Source of the DNA: Actinomycetota bacterium | GTDB lineage: Bacteria > Actinomycetota > Geothermincolia > Geothermincolales > RBG-13-55-18 | DNA: 64,000 bases | Direction of reading: 5' to 3' | Assembly (NCBI GenBank): GCA_040757835.1 | Contig: JBFLWJ010000003.1 | Location: 210,960-274,959, forward strand | Shown: piece by piece, positions 1 to 7,936 of the stretch | Layout of the letters: each line of letters starts with the position of its first letter | Numbering within the stretch: position 1 is the first letter of the stretch | Notes under the pieces: model-generated | Told to the model about the DNA's origin: nothing | The model's database searches: none | Seen by the model: only the letters and a program-made list of their open reading frames with translations | Program-made: the position numbers and the translations under genes

Positions 1-525
1 TGGCTGAGGAACCGCAAGGCCCGGCGCTATTTCGGCCATACCATCCTGGATGTCGGGTGCGGAAGGGGCATAACCATCCGGTTCCTCCCCGCGTCCACGT
101 CCTATACGGGGGTCGATGTGAGCCTGCCCGCCATAGAGAGGCTGCGTGAGCTGTACCCCGCCCATGCGTTCATCCACCACGACGTGGACGGAGGGCTCCC
201 CTCCGGATTGGGGGACTTCGACACCATCATCATGCTCGCGGTCATCGAGCACCTGGCCGCGCCGGGGCGCGTCCTGGAGCAGTGCCGCGAGCACCTGCGC
301 CCCGGCGGGCATGTGGTCATCACCACCCCCACGCCGTCCGGGGAGAGGCTGCACGGGTTCCTGCAGAGGCTGTCCCTGGCCAATCCGGGCACGGACCAGT
401 GCCATCAGCACATCTTCACTCCCGCTGAGCTCGCGGATCTGGTCGAAGGCTGCGGACTGGCCATCGCGGCCCATCGGCGCTTCGAGCTCCGCTCGAACCA
501 GCTCCTGGTGGCCCGCGCGCTCTAG
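1..525 (+). CDS. Class I SAM-dependent methyltransferase, 5' partial
   Basis: The frame is open from the first base of the window, so the N-terminus is missing; 174 residues remain. Motif I (ILDVGCGRG) lies at residues 14-22 of the visible part, followed by GVDVS at the end of the second strand, a DFDTIIMLAVIEHL stretch typical of motif post-I/II, and RPGGHVVITTP. This is the Methyltransf_11/23-type Rossmann fold that transfers a methyl group from SAM. The substrate cannot be read from sequence; the glycan context suggests a sugar or lipid-linked intermediate. An internal ATG at 118 would cut off motif I and is not the start. Confidence 0.85.
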   Translation, partial: WLRNRKARRYFGHTILDVGCGRGITIRFLPASTSYTGVDVSLPAIERLRELYPAHAFIHHDVDGGLPSGLGDFDTIIMLAVIEHLAAPGRVLEQCREHLRPGGHVVITTPTPSGERLHGFLQRLSLANPGTDQCHQHIFTPAELADLVEGCGLAIAAHRRFELRSNQLLVARAL

Positions 526-542
526 GGCTCCGGACCGCCGCC

Positions 543-571
543 CTGGTAAACGGCAAACCTGCTGGTATAAT
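543..571 (+). promoter_or_regulatory. Extended -10 promoter for the membrane protein gene
   Basis: A perfect TATAAT at 566-571 is preceded directly by TGG (563-565), an extended -10 motif. No good -35 is seen at 543-548. It lies about 130 nt ahead of the start at 704, leaving a GC-rich leader. Confidence 0.6.
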
Positions 572-703
572 ACACCTGTTCTGGGTGGCGCCCGGGCTGG
601 GGACACGCGCGGCCGCCGGCGGCGGCCGGCTGGAACCGCCGGGCGCCCGCGTGTGTCAACATTAGTTGGAGATACCGGGCAAAGCGACCGAACGGACAGC
701 CAT

Positions 704-2794
704 ATGGAAGAGACAGGCCAGACCGCATCGCGGGGACCTCTCGCGGCAAGGGTACCGGGCCGCGGGGACCCCTGGCTGATAGCCCTGGCCGTGCTGGTGC
801 TGCTGGCGGCCTCCTTCTACACCTTCGCCTACTTCCACGAGAAGATGCCGTACAAGAGCACCGGTTACGACACCTATTCCCACCTCGGCATCCTGCGCAG
901 CGTGGAGGACCAGATCGGGGTGGGAGAGGACCTGGTGCCCGGCCTCTTCCCGGACCTCTACCGCAGCAACAACCGCAGCGGCATCAACTACGTGGCCATG
1001 GCCCTGGCCGCCTCCGTACCGGGCAACTCGAACTTCTTCACCCTCTACCTCTTCGGGCTGCTGGGCATCGCCGTCTTCCTGGCGGGGGCCTTCTACCTTA
1101 CCAGGACCCTCTTCGGATCGTCCCGGGCAGCCTTTCTGGCGGCGCTCTTCTCCCTGGTCCTGTGCGGCTACGATGCCGCGGTGCACGGCAATTCCTACAC
1201 CTGGCTGGAACTGATGATAGACGCCCACTATGCCTCCACCCTGGCTGTAGGGCTGATGATGTTCTGCCTTGCCCTTAACGCGAAGTACCTGCGAAAAGGG
1301 GGGTGGAAGCCATACCTCGTGCAGGTCCTCCTCGCCGCCGTGGTCTTCAACATCCACATGCTGACGGGAATACAGTACTTCCTGGTCCTGGTGATCCTGG
1401 TGATCGTGTACGCGGCGCGGGAGCGCAGTTTCTCCCGGCAGCACCTGCTGCTCCTGGGCATCATCCCCGCCGCGCTGCTGCTGGCGACGCTGTGGCCCCT
1501 GTATCACTGGTGGGACATCTTCAGCCGCGGAGCGGTGGGCCTCGACGGGAGGGAGGGTAAGCTCACCGGTCTGCTGCCCTTCCTCGAGGGCAGCGTCCTC
1601 TTCCTCATCGGCCTGCCCTTCCTGATCCGAAAGGAGAAGGAACGTCTCTTCCTGCTCTTCTGGGCCCTGGCCTTCGCCGCCGTCACCCTCTCCTTCGTGA
1701 CCCCGGTGAGCATCGCCTATTACTGGCGGTTCCAGTACGTCATGCGCATCCCCCTGGTCATCGGGCTGGCCCTGGGACTGGGGCTGGACGTGTGGCGGCT
1801 GCGCCGGTGGAAGGCCGTGGCCATCCCGGTGATCCTGGCCATCTGCCTTGCCTTCATCGGCGTCTCCCTGTGGAGGACCGGCCTCCGCTACCAGGGCCTG
1901 ACGGAAAAGAACAACTATGACGTCATGGAGCCCTTCGCCGCCTTCGCGCAGGAGGGCGACGTCCTTATCGCCAACCCGGCGACGAGCTACAACCTCATGG
2001 GCATCTCCTCGTACAACGTCGTCTCGGTGCTGGCGGGGCACGCCCCGAGGCAGCTGACCGCCGACAAGAACCAGCTGCTGGAGGAGGCCTTTCTCCTACC
2101 CTACCCCAGCACCTGGCAAAAGCTGCTGGAGGAATACGGGGCCTCGGAGGTCCTGGTTCCCAACGTCTACTCCTGCAGGGATACGGCCTTTCTCCTCAAC
2201 GGCACCCGCCTGCAGGGCAACATGTTCTACAGCCTGTATGAGGTGGACGCGGAAAACCTCGATACCGGGGAGTTGACCGCGACGCCCGATCCCGAGCTGC
2301 GGGGATATGCGGCCGCCAGCGGGTTCACCCGTTTCGACCACTGGACCGATTTCCAGTACTCGGGGAGAAGAGACATCGTGATGGAGGGGGTCGAGGATGG
2401 GGCCGGTCCCGGCGATTCCTTCCTCAGGGTCACCTCCGACGACCCCGAGGGGGCGTTCCTGTTCGTCAACCGCGGCTTCATCTCCGTCGACCCGTCCCGC
2501 AGCTATACCATCAGCACCACCCTGAGGGAGACGCAAGGGGAGCCCCTGACCCTGCTCGCGGTGTATCAGTACGGGTCGACCTCGCCCTACCCTCCCCTTG
2601 CCATCTACAACATCCCTTACGGGGAGCCTTCCACGTCATGGAAGCGGAGGGACCTGGTCATGGGCCCCGCGGGGGCGGCGGGTGTGAATCTGACCTTCAG
2701 GCCGGATACCCGCTACGTGAAGATAGGGCTCCTCACCTGTTATTTCTCCACCGGCCAGGTGGAGGTGGACAGCATAGAGCTGGTGCCGCGATAA
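704..2794 (+). CDS. Large integral membrane protein, GT-C glycosyltransferase-like
   Basis: The 696-residue protein starts at the ATG at 704; the frame is open further upstream, but that part is low-complexity and overlaps the preceding gene. A GTG at 653 is an alternative, and neither has a clear ribosome site. A first membrane helix (about 23-43) leads to a loop with GYDTYSH (about 54-60) whose Asp sits where GT-C enzymes place a catalytic acid. Some ten more hydrophobic helices follow to about residue 410. The last 280 residues are hydrophilic and probably extracytoplasmic, with a beta-rich, carbohydrate-binding-like end. Such proteins use polyprenyl-phosphate sugars outside the membrane, but the actual reaction is unknown. 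Confidence 0.7.
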   Translation: MEETGQTASRGPLAARVPGRGDPWLIALAVLVLLAASFYTFAYFHEKMPYKSTGYDTYSHLGILRSVEDQIGVGEDLVPGLFPDLYRSNNRSGINYVAMALAASVPGNSNFFTLYLFGLLGIAVFLAGAFYLTRTLFGSSRAAFLAALFSLVLCGYDAAVHGNSYTWLELMIDAHYASTLAVGLMMFCLALNAKYLRKGGWKPYLVQVLLAAVVFNIHMLTGIQYFLVLVILVIVYAARERSFSRQHLLLLGIIPAALLLATLWPLYHWWDIFSRGAVGLDGREGKLTGLLPFLEGSVLFLIGLPFLIRKEKERLFLLFWALAFAAVTLSFVTPVSIAYYWRFQYVMRIPLVIGLALGLGLDVWRLRRWKAVAIPVILAICLAFIGVSLWRTGLRYQGLTEKNNYDVMEPFAAFAQEGDVLIANPATSYNLMGISSYNVVSVLAGHAPRQLTADKNQLLEEAFLLPYPSTWQKLLEEYGASEVLVPNVYSCRDTAFLLNGTRLQGNMFYSLYEVDAENLDTGELTATPDPELRGYAAASGFTRFDHWTDFQYSGRRDIVMEGVEDGAGPGDSFLRVTSDDPEGAFLFVNRGFISVDPSRSYTISTTLRETQGEPLTLLAVYQYGSTSPYPPLAIYNIPYGEPSTSWKRRDLVMGPAGAAGVNLTFRPDTRYVKIGLLTCYFSTGQVEVDSIELVPR

Positions 2795-2818
2795 GGGTGG
2801 CCCGTGGGTGGGAGGCGG

Positions 2819-3067
2819 TCAGTTGACGGCGGCCAGGCAGCAGATCATCCTTTCCGCCACCAGTTCCTCCGGCACGTAGTATCTGTTCTCCTCGATGGCA
2901 CGGCGGAGGTATACGACGAGTTCGCTGCGGACATCGGGCATCCCCTTCAGCTGTTCCAGGATCATGCGGTTTATCTTGGGGTCAACCGAGGGTATGGAGC
3001 CGCTTCCCCCGCTCCAAGCGACCGAGAAACGCGGCCGTTCCCACATCTCGCTTCCGTGCATTCGCAT
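2819..3067 (-). CDS. FlgM-like anti-sigma-28 factor
   Basis: An 82-residue protein. The C-terminal half (about 28-76) has the FlgM pattern: VDPKINRMILEQL, then a helix with ELVVYLRRAIEENRYYVPEELVAERMI, close to the family's 'V..lK.aI..G.Y.vd...iA.kmi' region that binds the flagellar sigma factor. The ATG at 3067 is chosen because AGGAGG lies 8 nt upstream; a TTG at 3085 overlaps that ribosome site. A sigma28-like promoter sits immediately upstream. No other flagellar gene is in the window. The family call is from the pattern only and the protein is short, so moderate confidence. Confidence 0.6.
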   Translation of the reverse strand: MRMHGSEMWERPRFSVAWSGGSGSIPSVDPKINRMILEQLKGMPDVRSELVVYLRRAIEENRYYVPEELVAERMICCLAAVN

Positions 3068-3094
3068 CTCGTCATCCTCCTTCAACCACTAACA

Positions 3095-3122
3095 TTATCG
3101 ACACCCCGGACGGTTCGGTTTA
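3095..3122 (-). promoter_or_regulatory. Sigma28 (FliA/SigD)-like promoter
   Basis: On the minus strand TAAA (3122-3119) is followed after 16 nt by GTCGATAA (3102-3095). The sigma28 consensus is TAAA, 15 nt, GCCGATAA, so the -10 matches at 7 of 8 positions. Predicted transcription starts about 20 nt before the FlgM-like start codon, leaving room for its AGGAGG site. Confidence 0.5.
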
Positions 3123-3156
3123 CCGGCAAATCCGGCAAAACTGCGGCCAGGGGATG

Positions 3157-3241
3157 ATTCAACTTTTTGGGGTCAGAGCTCATTTCTTGAATTACTCTCC
3201 CAGACTTTCAACTTTTGAGCTCTGACCCCAAAAAGTTGAAT
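3157..3241. repeat. 26-bp perfect inverted repeat with GGGGTCAG core
   Basis: The arms 3157-3182 and 3216-3241 are perfect reverse complements over 26 nt with a 33-nt loop. Each arm contains GGGGTCAGAGCTC or its complement. It lies between the flgM-like gene and comF. It looks like a REP/MITE-type palindrome and could also end transcription. Related GGGGTCAG-ended palindromes occur near 39.2, 42.0 and 62.7 kb. Confidence 0.85.
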
Positions 3242-3272
3242 GGGTGCACCTGGCAGCGGGGCCAGCCCGGAT

Positions 3273-3974
3273 TCATGCGCCGCACAGAAGGTCTCTGGCC
3301 AGGACGCAGGCGGTCACCCTGCCAGCGCCGTTGACCTTCAGCGCCGCGGCGCATTCCGAGAGGGTGTAGCCGGTGGTCAGAATGTCGTCGACGAGCACGA
3401 CCTCCTCTCCGTGCAGCCGCCCATCGGTAGCCCGGAAAGCCCCCCTCACGTTTCGCCGCCTCTCCTCGTGGCTCAAAGAGCTCTGGGCTGTGGTCGGGCG
3501 CGACCTCTCCAGCAGACGGATCACCTCCAACCCGAGGGCACTACCCACCCCCTGTGCCAGTTTCTCGGCGTGGTCGTAACCCCGCATGCGCCGTTTGCGC
3601 CGGTGCATGGGGACGAAGGTCACCACGGGATGCGGGGACCGCAATATGGGGGCCAGGCGCGCCGCCGCCATGGCGCCGAGGAGCGGCGCCAACCTCCATC
3701 CGTTGTCGTATTTCAGTTTGTGGATGGCAGAGCGCAGCGGCTCCTGGTATACCGCCAGGGCGACGGTGGTATCGACATGCATGAGACGCCCCCGGCATTC
3801 CTGGCAAATCTCCATGGCGCGCGGAGCCGGCCTGCCGCAACCGAGGCAGGCCGGACCTTTTATCAGGTGCATGGAGGCATTGCAGCGTGGGCAGATCGGC
3901 CTGCCTGCATACCCCCCACAGCCGGCACAGCGCGTGGGGAAGACCAGCTCCAACAATATATTTATATTGGTCAT
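3273..3974 (-). CDS. comF: ComF family phosphoribosyltransferase-like protein
   Basis: A 233-residue protein of normal length for ComF/GntX, the cytoplasmic family tied to DNA uptake in competent bacteria and otherwise of unclear biochemical role. The N-terminus carries four CxxC pairs (C16/C19, C28/C31, C43/C46, C57/C60), a zinc-ribbon arrangement. The C-terminus has the PRPP-binding motif VVLVDDILTTGYT. The ATG at 3974 has no ribosome site, and the promoter places transcription start at or next to it, so the mRNA is probably leaderless. It is a single gene between a palindrome and a divergent AT-rich promoter. Confidence 0.9.
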   Translation of the reverse strand: MTNINILLELVFPTRCAGCGGYAGRPICPRCNASMHLIKGPACLGCGRPAPRAMEICQECRGRLMHVDTTVALAVYQEPLRSAIHKLKYDNGWRLAPLLGAMAAARLAPILRSPHPVVTFVPMHRRKRRMRGYDHAEKLAQGVGSALGLEVIRLLERSRPTTAQSSLSHEERRRNVRGAFRATDGRLHGEEVVLVDDILTTGYTLSECAAALKVNGAGRVTACVLARDLLCGA

Positions 3975-3981
3975 GTTATAT

Positions 3982-4009
3982 ATAATATATATTATAATGA
4001 TTTCGTCAA
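3982..4009 (-). promoter_or_regulatory. AT-rich promoter of comF
   Basis: TTGACG (4009-4004) is followed after 16 nt by TATTAT (3987-3982) on the minus strand, inside an unusually AT-rich stretch (3972-4003) of a GC-rich window. The expected start of transcription is within 1-2 nt of the comF ATG. Confidence 0.55.
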
Positions 4010-4154
4010 TACCGTGGAAGGAAGCCCTTTGGGTTTATTCGCATGGGTAAGGCGGGATCGTCGTGTGGGTCCGGGTGATATCGCCATCGGCACCATGCCC
4101 GGAATAACGTTTCACATCTTTTCGCTTTGGGGGGTATCGCCCGCCTTTTGCGTC

Positions 4155-5288
4155 CTATTCCTCTTCGTCGGGCTCGCCCTTGAAGTGGAGGTTCTTCTCG
4201 ATCACCGAGCCGGGCATGATGCTCACGCTGGGGTGGATGATGCTGCCCTCGCCGATGACCGTGCGGTGCCCGACCACCGTGTCCGCGAGCAGGGCGGCGC
4301 CGTCGCCTATCTCGGCCTCCCAGCCCACGATGGAGTCGAGGAGGTGAGCGTCCTTGCCGATATAGCCATCCCCCCACTTGATCCCCCGGTAGAGGATGGC
4401 CCCCTCGTCGATGACGGTGCGGTCCCCCACCACCAGGGGTCCGAAGAGCCTGGCGCCCTTCCTCACCTCGCAGTCGGAGCCGATGCAGATGGGCCCGACC
4501 ATGACCACCTCTTCTCCCACCACCGTCCCGTCGCCGATCCAGACGTTCTCGCCTATGCGCGCCCCGGGTATCCTCACCTTGACCTTGCCGGTGAGGGCGT
4601 CGAAATTGCCGGCCTTGTATTCCTCCATGCTCCCCACGTCGTTCCAGTAGTCGGAGTGGCGGTAACCGTAGAACGCGGTGCCCTCCTCCAGGAAGCGGGG
4701 GAAGAGCTGGGAGCCGAAATCGTAGAAGCCCTCCGGGATCATCTCCAGGACCTCGGGCTCGAAGACGTAGATGCCGCTGTTGGCCACGAAGCTCTGCGCC
4801 TCCTCGCGGCTGGGCTTCTCCTGAAAACCGATGATGCGCCCGTCCTCCTCGGTTATGACCACTCCGTACTTGGAGGGGTCGTTCACCGGGGTGATGACCA
4901 GGGTGGCGATGCAGCCGTGTGCCCGGTGGAATGCCATGAGGGCAGAAAGGTCGAGGTCGGTGAGGGCGTCCCCGCTGATGACCAGGAAGGTATCCCCTCT
5001 CAGTTCGCCTGCGAGCCTCTTCACCCCCCCCGCGGTGCCCAGCAGTTCCTCCTCGTAGGAGTATTTGATGGTCAGCCCCCAGCGCTCGCCGCCTGAGAAA
5101 TGGCTGGTGATGACGTCGGGATGGTAGTGGAGGTTGACGTAAAGCCTGCGAAACCCGTGGCGGGAGAGGAGGTCGACGATATGCTCCATCACCGGCCGGT
5201 TGACGATGGGGACCATGGGCTTGGAGATCTCCTCGGTGAGGGGGCGCAGGCGCGTGCCCAGGCCGGCGGCCAGAATCATCGCCCTCAT
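4155..5288 (-). CDS. Sugar-1-phosphate nucleotidylyltransferase with left-handed beta-helix tail
   Basis: A 377-residue protein. Residues 1-235 are a nucleotidyltransferase domain with the signature GLGTRLRPLT (9-18), SKPMVPI (22-28), GTAGGVK and SGDALTDLDL. Residues about 250-365 hold hexapeptide repeats forming a left-handed beta-helix. This layout matches GDP-mannose pyrophosphorylase (ManC/MPG1-type) and similar enzymes that make NDP-sugars from NTP and sugar-1-phosphate; the sugar cannot be fixed from sequence. Its start overlaps the mtnA stop by 4 nt (5285-5288), so the two are co-translated. A second enzyme of the same layout lies at 11305-12417. Confidence 0.88.
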   Translation of the reverse strand: MRAMILAAGLGTRLRPLTEEISKPMVPIVNRPVMEHIVDLLSRHGFRRLYVNLHYHPDVITSHFSGGERWGLTIKYSYEEELLGTAGGVKRLAGELRGDTFLVISGDALTDLDLSALMAFHRAHGCIATLVITPVNDPSKYGVVITEEDGRIIGFQEKPSREEAQSFVANSGIYVFEPEVLEMIPEGFYDFGSQLFPRFLEEGTAFYGYRHSDYWNDVGSMEEYKAGNFDALTGKVKVRIPGARIGENVWIGDGTVVGEEVVMVGPICIGSDCEVRKGARLFGPLVVGDRTVIDEGAILYRGIKWGDGYIGKDAHLLDSIVGWEAEIGDGAALLADTVVGHRTVIGEGSIIHPSVSIMPGSVIEKNLHFKGEPDEEE

Positions 5289-6316
5289 ATCTCCCCACCC
5301 TCCTTCAGCTCTCGCAGCGCCGGACCATAGGGGGGGCGCGCCACACCCCTCTCCGTAATGATAGCCGATATCAGCTCCGCCGGTGTAACGTCAAAGGCGA
5401 AATTGCGCGCCACCGCTCCCGCGGGAGCTACCGCGGTCCCGCCGCAGGCGGTCACCTCGCCTGGGTCCCTCTCCTCGATGGGGATGGCGGAACCGTCCGC
5501 GGCGTCCAGGTCCACGGTCGAAAGCGGTGCGGCGATATACAGGGGAATGCGGTGATAGGATGCCAGCACCGCCAGGGAGTAGGTGCCGATCTTGTTGGCG
5601 CTGTCCCCGTTGGCGGCGACGCGGTCGGCGCCGGTGACCACCACGTCCACCTCGCCCCGGGACATGAGGTGCCCCGCCATGCTGTCGCAGATCACCGCCA
5701 TGGGCACCCCCTCGCGCTGCAACTCCCAGGCGGTGAGGCGCGCTCCCTGCAGCAGCGGCCGCGTCTCGTCCACCCACACGTGGGCGACCTTTCCACGTGC
5801 ATGGGCGGCTTTGATCACCCCCAGGGCGGTGCCGTATGAGTAGGTGGCGAGTCCCCCGGCGTTACAATGGGTGAGGACACGGCAGGCTTCCGGCAGAAGG
5901 TCGGCCCCCAGTTCCCCGATGGCGCGGTCGGCGGCGTCCTGCTCCGCCGCGATGCGATCCGCCTCCGCGAGCAGCACGCCGGTGAGTTCCGCGGCAGACG
6001 TTCTTCCCGTCAGGTCGCGCATGCGCTCCACGGCCCAGGAAAGGTTGACGGCGGTGGGACGCGTGCGCGCCAGCTCGTCGCAGGCAAGAGTGAATCCCGC
6101 CCCCGGACCGCCCGCCTGCGCCGCCAGCACCACGCCGTAGGCGGCGGTTATGCCGATGGCCGGGGCCCCGCGCACCCGCATGGTGGCGATGGCCTCGGCT
6201 ACCTCCCGCCAGTCCGTCAGTTCGAGATAGACCTCTTCGGCCGGCAACCGCGTCTGGTCCAGCAGGATGACCTTGCCGTCCCTCCAATCCACCGCCTTGA
6301 AAGAGCTGCCCTTCAT
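5285..6316 (-). CDS. mtnA: S-methyl-5-thioribose-1-phosphate isomerase
   Basis: A 343-residue protein matching MtnA over its full length. It converts 5-methylthioribose-1-phosphate to the ribulose form in methionine salvage. The catalytic Cys is C151 in THCNAGGLAT and the catalytic Asp D231 in TGADRVAANGDSANKIGT; the N-terminal MRVRGAPAIG motif binds the sugar phosphate. It is the first gene of a two-gene operon with the nucleotidylyltransferase, an unusual pairing with no obvious biochemical link. A 14-bp palindrome lies upstream. An eIF2B-like relative is possible but the paired active-site residues favour MtnA. Confidence 0.95.
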   Translation of the reverse strand: MKGSSFKAVDWRDGKVILLDQTRLPAEEVYLELTDWREVAEAIATMRVRGAPAIGITAAYGVVLAAQAGGPGAGFTLACDELARTRPTAVNLSWAVERMRDLTGRTSAAELTGVLLAEADRIAAEQDAADRAIGELGADLLPEACRVLTHCNAGGLATYSYGTALGVIKAAHARGKVAHVWVDETRPLLQGARLTAWELQREGVPMAVICDSMAGHLMSRGEVDVVVTGADRVAANGDSANKIGTYSLAVLASYHRIPLYIAAPLSTVDLDAADGSAIPIEERDPGEVTACGGTAVAPAGAVARNFAFDVTPAELISAIITERGVARPPYGPALRELKEGGEI

Positions 6317-6365
6317 CGATCTCCTCAGGTTATTCCATCAAACTCGTGTGCTTATACAACTCTAC

Positions 6366-6379
6366 ATGAGCGCGCTCAT
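6366..6379. promoter_or_regulatory. 14-bp perfect palindrome upstream of mtnA
   Basis: ATGAGCGCGCTCAT is a perfect palindrome about 50 nt upstream of mtnA. On the minus strand a TATAAG lies 17 nt downstream of its edge, so it would overlap a -35 region and could be an operator. No regulator is identified. Confidence 0.3.
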
Positions 6380-6519
6380 ATTGTAACGCCGACAAAAGGG
6401 ACACGCCCGGGTGCACGTGGGACACGAACCCTGTGCGCCTGGGAACATGCTTTGCCTGTAATGCATGCGGTGGCGGGCAATCTCTTACATCAAATCCCTT
6501 ATTCTTATCTTCTTCGGGG

Positions 6520-6525
6520 TAGAAT
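6520..6525 (+). promoter_or_regulatory. Candidate -10 for the patatin gene
   Basis: TAGAAT lies about 45 nt upstream of the patatin start. No convincing -35 is visible, so this is a weak call in the 254-nt divergent region between mtnA and the lipase. Confidence 0.3.
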
Positions 6526-6570
6526 ATCGATATCGAAGCCTGGCAATAGTTCAACGATCTAGGCAGGTGA

Positions 6571-7611
6571 GTGGTGGCAAAACCGAAAGTGATCGATCTG
6601 GCCCTGCAGGGTGGCGGGGCCCACGGGGCGTTCACCTGGGGGGTGCTGGACCGCCTGCTGGAGGACGGCCGCATCGAGATCGAGGCCATCTGTGGCACCA
6701 GCGCCGGGGCCATGAACGCGGTGGTGGTGGCCGACGGCATCGACACCGGCGGCCGGGAGGGAGCCCGCCAGGCGCTGCAGAGGTTCTGGTCCGGGGTGAG
6801 CAAGGCGGGTACCTACTCTCCCTTCAAGCGCACCTGGGCCGACATGCTCCTCGGCCGCTGGAGCCTGGACTTCTCGCCCGGCTACGTCTTCTTCGATGCC
6901 CTTTCGCGCATGTTCTCCCCCTACCAGTTGAACCCCCTCAACCTCAATCCCCTGCGCGACCTGGTCTCCTCCCTGGTGGACTTCGAGCACGTGCGCCACG
7001 CCGTGGGCATCAAGGTCTTCGTGGTGGCCACCAACGTACGCACCGGCAAGCAGAAGGTCTTCCGCCGCCAAGAGATGACCGTGGACATGGTCATGGCCTC
7101 CGCCTGCCTGCCCCTGGTCTTCCAGGCGGTGGAGATAGACGGCGAGGCCTATTGGGACGGCGGCTACATGGGCAACCCCGCCCTCTTCCCCCTGGTGGAC
7201 GACTGCCGCTCCCGGGATATCGTCATCGTGCAGATCAACCCCCTCTACCGGGAAGAGATACCCCGCACGGCGCCGGACATCCTCAACCGCATCAACGAGA
7301 TCACCTTCAACGCCAGCCTGATCAAGGAGATAAAGGCGATAGCGGCCCTGAAGGAGCTTATATCCGAAGAAGGCCTGGAGGGCCGGAAGTTCAAGGACGT
7401 CCTCTTCCACCGCATCCACGCCGAGGACGAACTCGCGGACATGGGCGTCTCGAGCAAGCTCAACTCGGAGTGGGCGTTCCTCGAGCACCTGCACGACATC
7501 GGGTACCGCGCGGCCTCGGGCTGGCTCGACGAGAGCTACGACGACCTGGGGAAGCGTTCCACCCTGGATGTCGAGTCCATCTATCTCCGCTGGAAAGAAG
7601 AAAACTTTTAA
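6571..7611 (+). CDS. Patatin-like phospholipase (RssA family)
   Basis: A 346-residue protein with the complete patatin dyad. The oxyanion glycine loop GGGAHG is at 14-19, the nucleophile elbow GTSAGA at 42-47 (Ser44), and the catalytic Asp lies in YWDGGY in the middle of the protein. These enzymes hydrolyse acyl ester bonds in phospholipids or other lipids, in the cytoplasm or at the membrane. Two GTG codons in a row (6571, 6574) could start translation; AGGTGA directly upstream fits the second slightly better. It stands alone between divergent mtnA and a tRNA gene. Confidence 0.92.
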   Translation: MVAKPKVIDLALQGGGAHGAFTWGVLDRLLEDGRIEIEAICGTSAGAMNAVVVADGIDTGGREGARQALQRFWSGVSKAGTYSPFKRTWADMLLGRWSLDFSPGYVFFDALSRMFSPYQLNPLNLNPLRDLVSSLVDFEHVRHAVGIKVFVVATNVRTGKQKVFRRQEMTVDMVMASACLPLVFQAVEIDGEAYWDGGYMGNPALFPLVDDCRSRDIVIVQINPLYREEIPRTAPDILNRINEITFNASLIKEIKAIAALKELISEEGLEGRKFKDVLFHRIHAEDELADMGVSSKLNSEWAFLEHLHDIGYRAASGWLDESYDDLGKRSTLDVESIYLRWKEENF

Positions 7612-7772
7612 GCGGATGGATGTTTATCCGCGTTCCTGGTCAAGGTCGACCAGTGCTCAATGCCCATGGATAGGTTGGGAGTGGGGATATCCACCGGCCC
7701 TTTTCACCTCGAGACCTCCAGGCCCGGCCAGGCCTTTCATCGGCCGTTTCGGCCTCCAAGGGTTGGATTGGG

Positions 7773-7846
7773 TGCCCCCGGCGGGATTCGAACCCGCGAA
7801 ACTCCCCTTCGCCGGAGGGGTGCTCTGTCCCCTGAGCTACGAAGGC
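7773..7846 (-). tRNA. tRNA, Arg-like body, non-canonical anticodon loop
   Basis: A full cloverleaf of 74 nt is visible on the minus strand: acceptor GCCTTCG/CGGGGGC (two G-U pairs), D stem GCTC/GAGC, anticodon stem CCCCT/AGGGG, T arm GCGGG-TTCGAAT-CCCGC, discriminator A, CCA not encoded. The anticodon loop reads CCGGCGA, which puts C at position 33 instead of the near-invariant U and GGC at 34-36. The body resembles bacterial tRNA-Arg, and CCG preceded by U occurs 2 nt out of register. The identity is therefore undecided; it may be a diverged or inactive tRNA-Arg. Confidence 0.7.
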
Positions 7847-7900
7847 TCCCCATTCCCAGCTTCGGGCTTCCACGAAACATGTATATCTTATAATATATGT

Positions 7901-7930
7901 ATGACATATCTTATTGGGTTATGGTAGAAT
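7901..7930 (+). promoter_or_regulatory. Promoter of the candidate small RNA
   Basis: ATGACA at 7901-7906, an 18-nt spacer, then TAGAAT at 7925-7930 with TGG directly before it (extended -10). It points rightwards into a short region ended by a terminator, with no coding start between. Confidence 0.55.
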
Positions 7931-7936
7931 AGAGAT

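Noticed and set aside
146..703. Extension of the first membrane protein upstream of 704
   Set aside because: It overlaps the methyltransferase in another frame and has arginine/serine-rich composition; the promoter at 566 lies inside it.
662..2041. Long open frames opposite to real genes, e.g. 662-2041 (-), 3240-5096 (+), 37654-39234 (+), 48164-49849 (+)
   Set aside because: These are typical antisense frames in GC-rich DNA: no ribosome site, biased residue composition, and the other strand carries a gene with recognisable domains.
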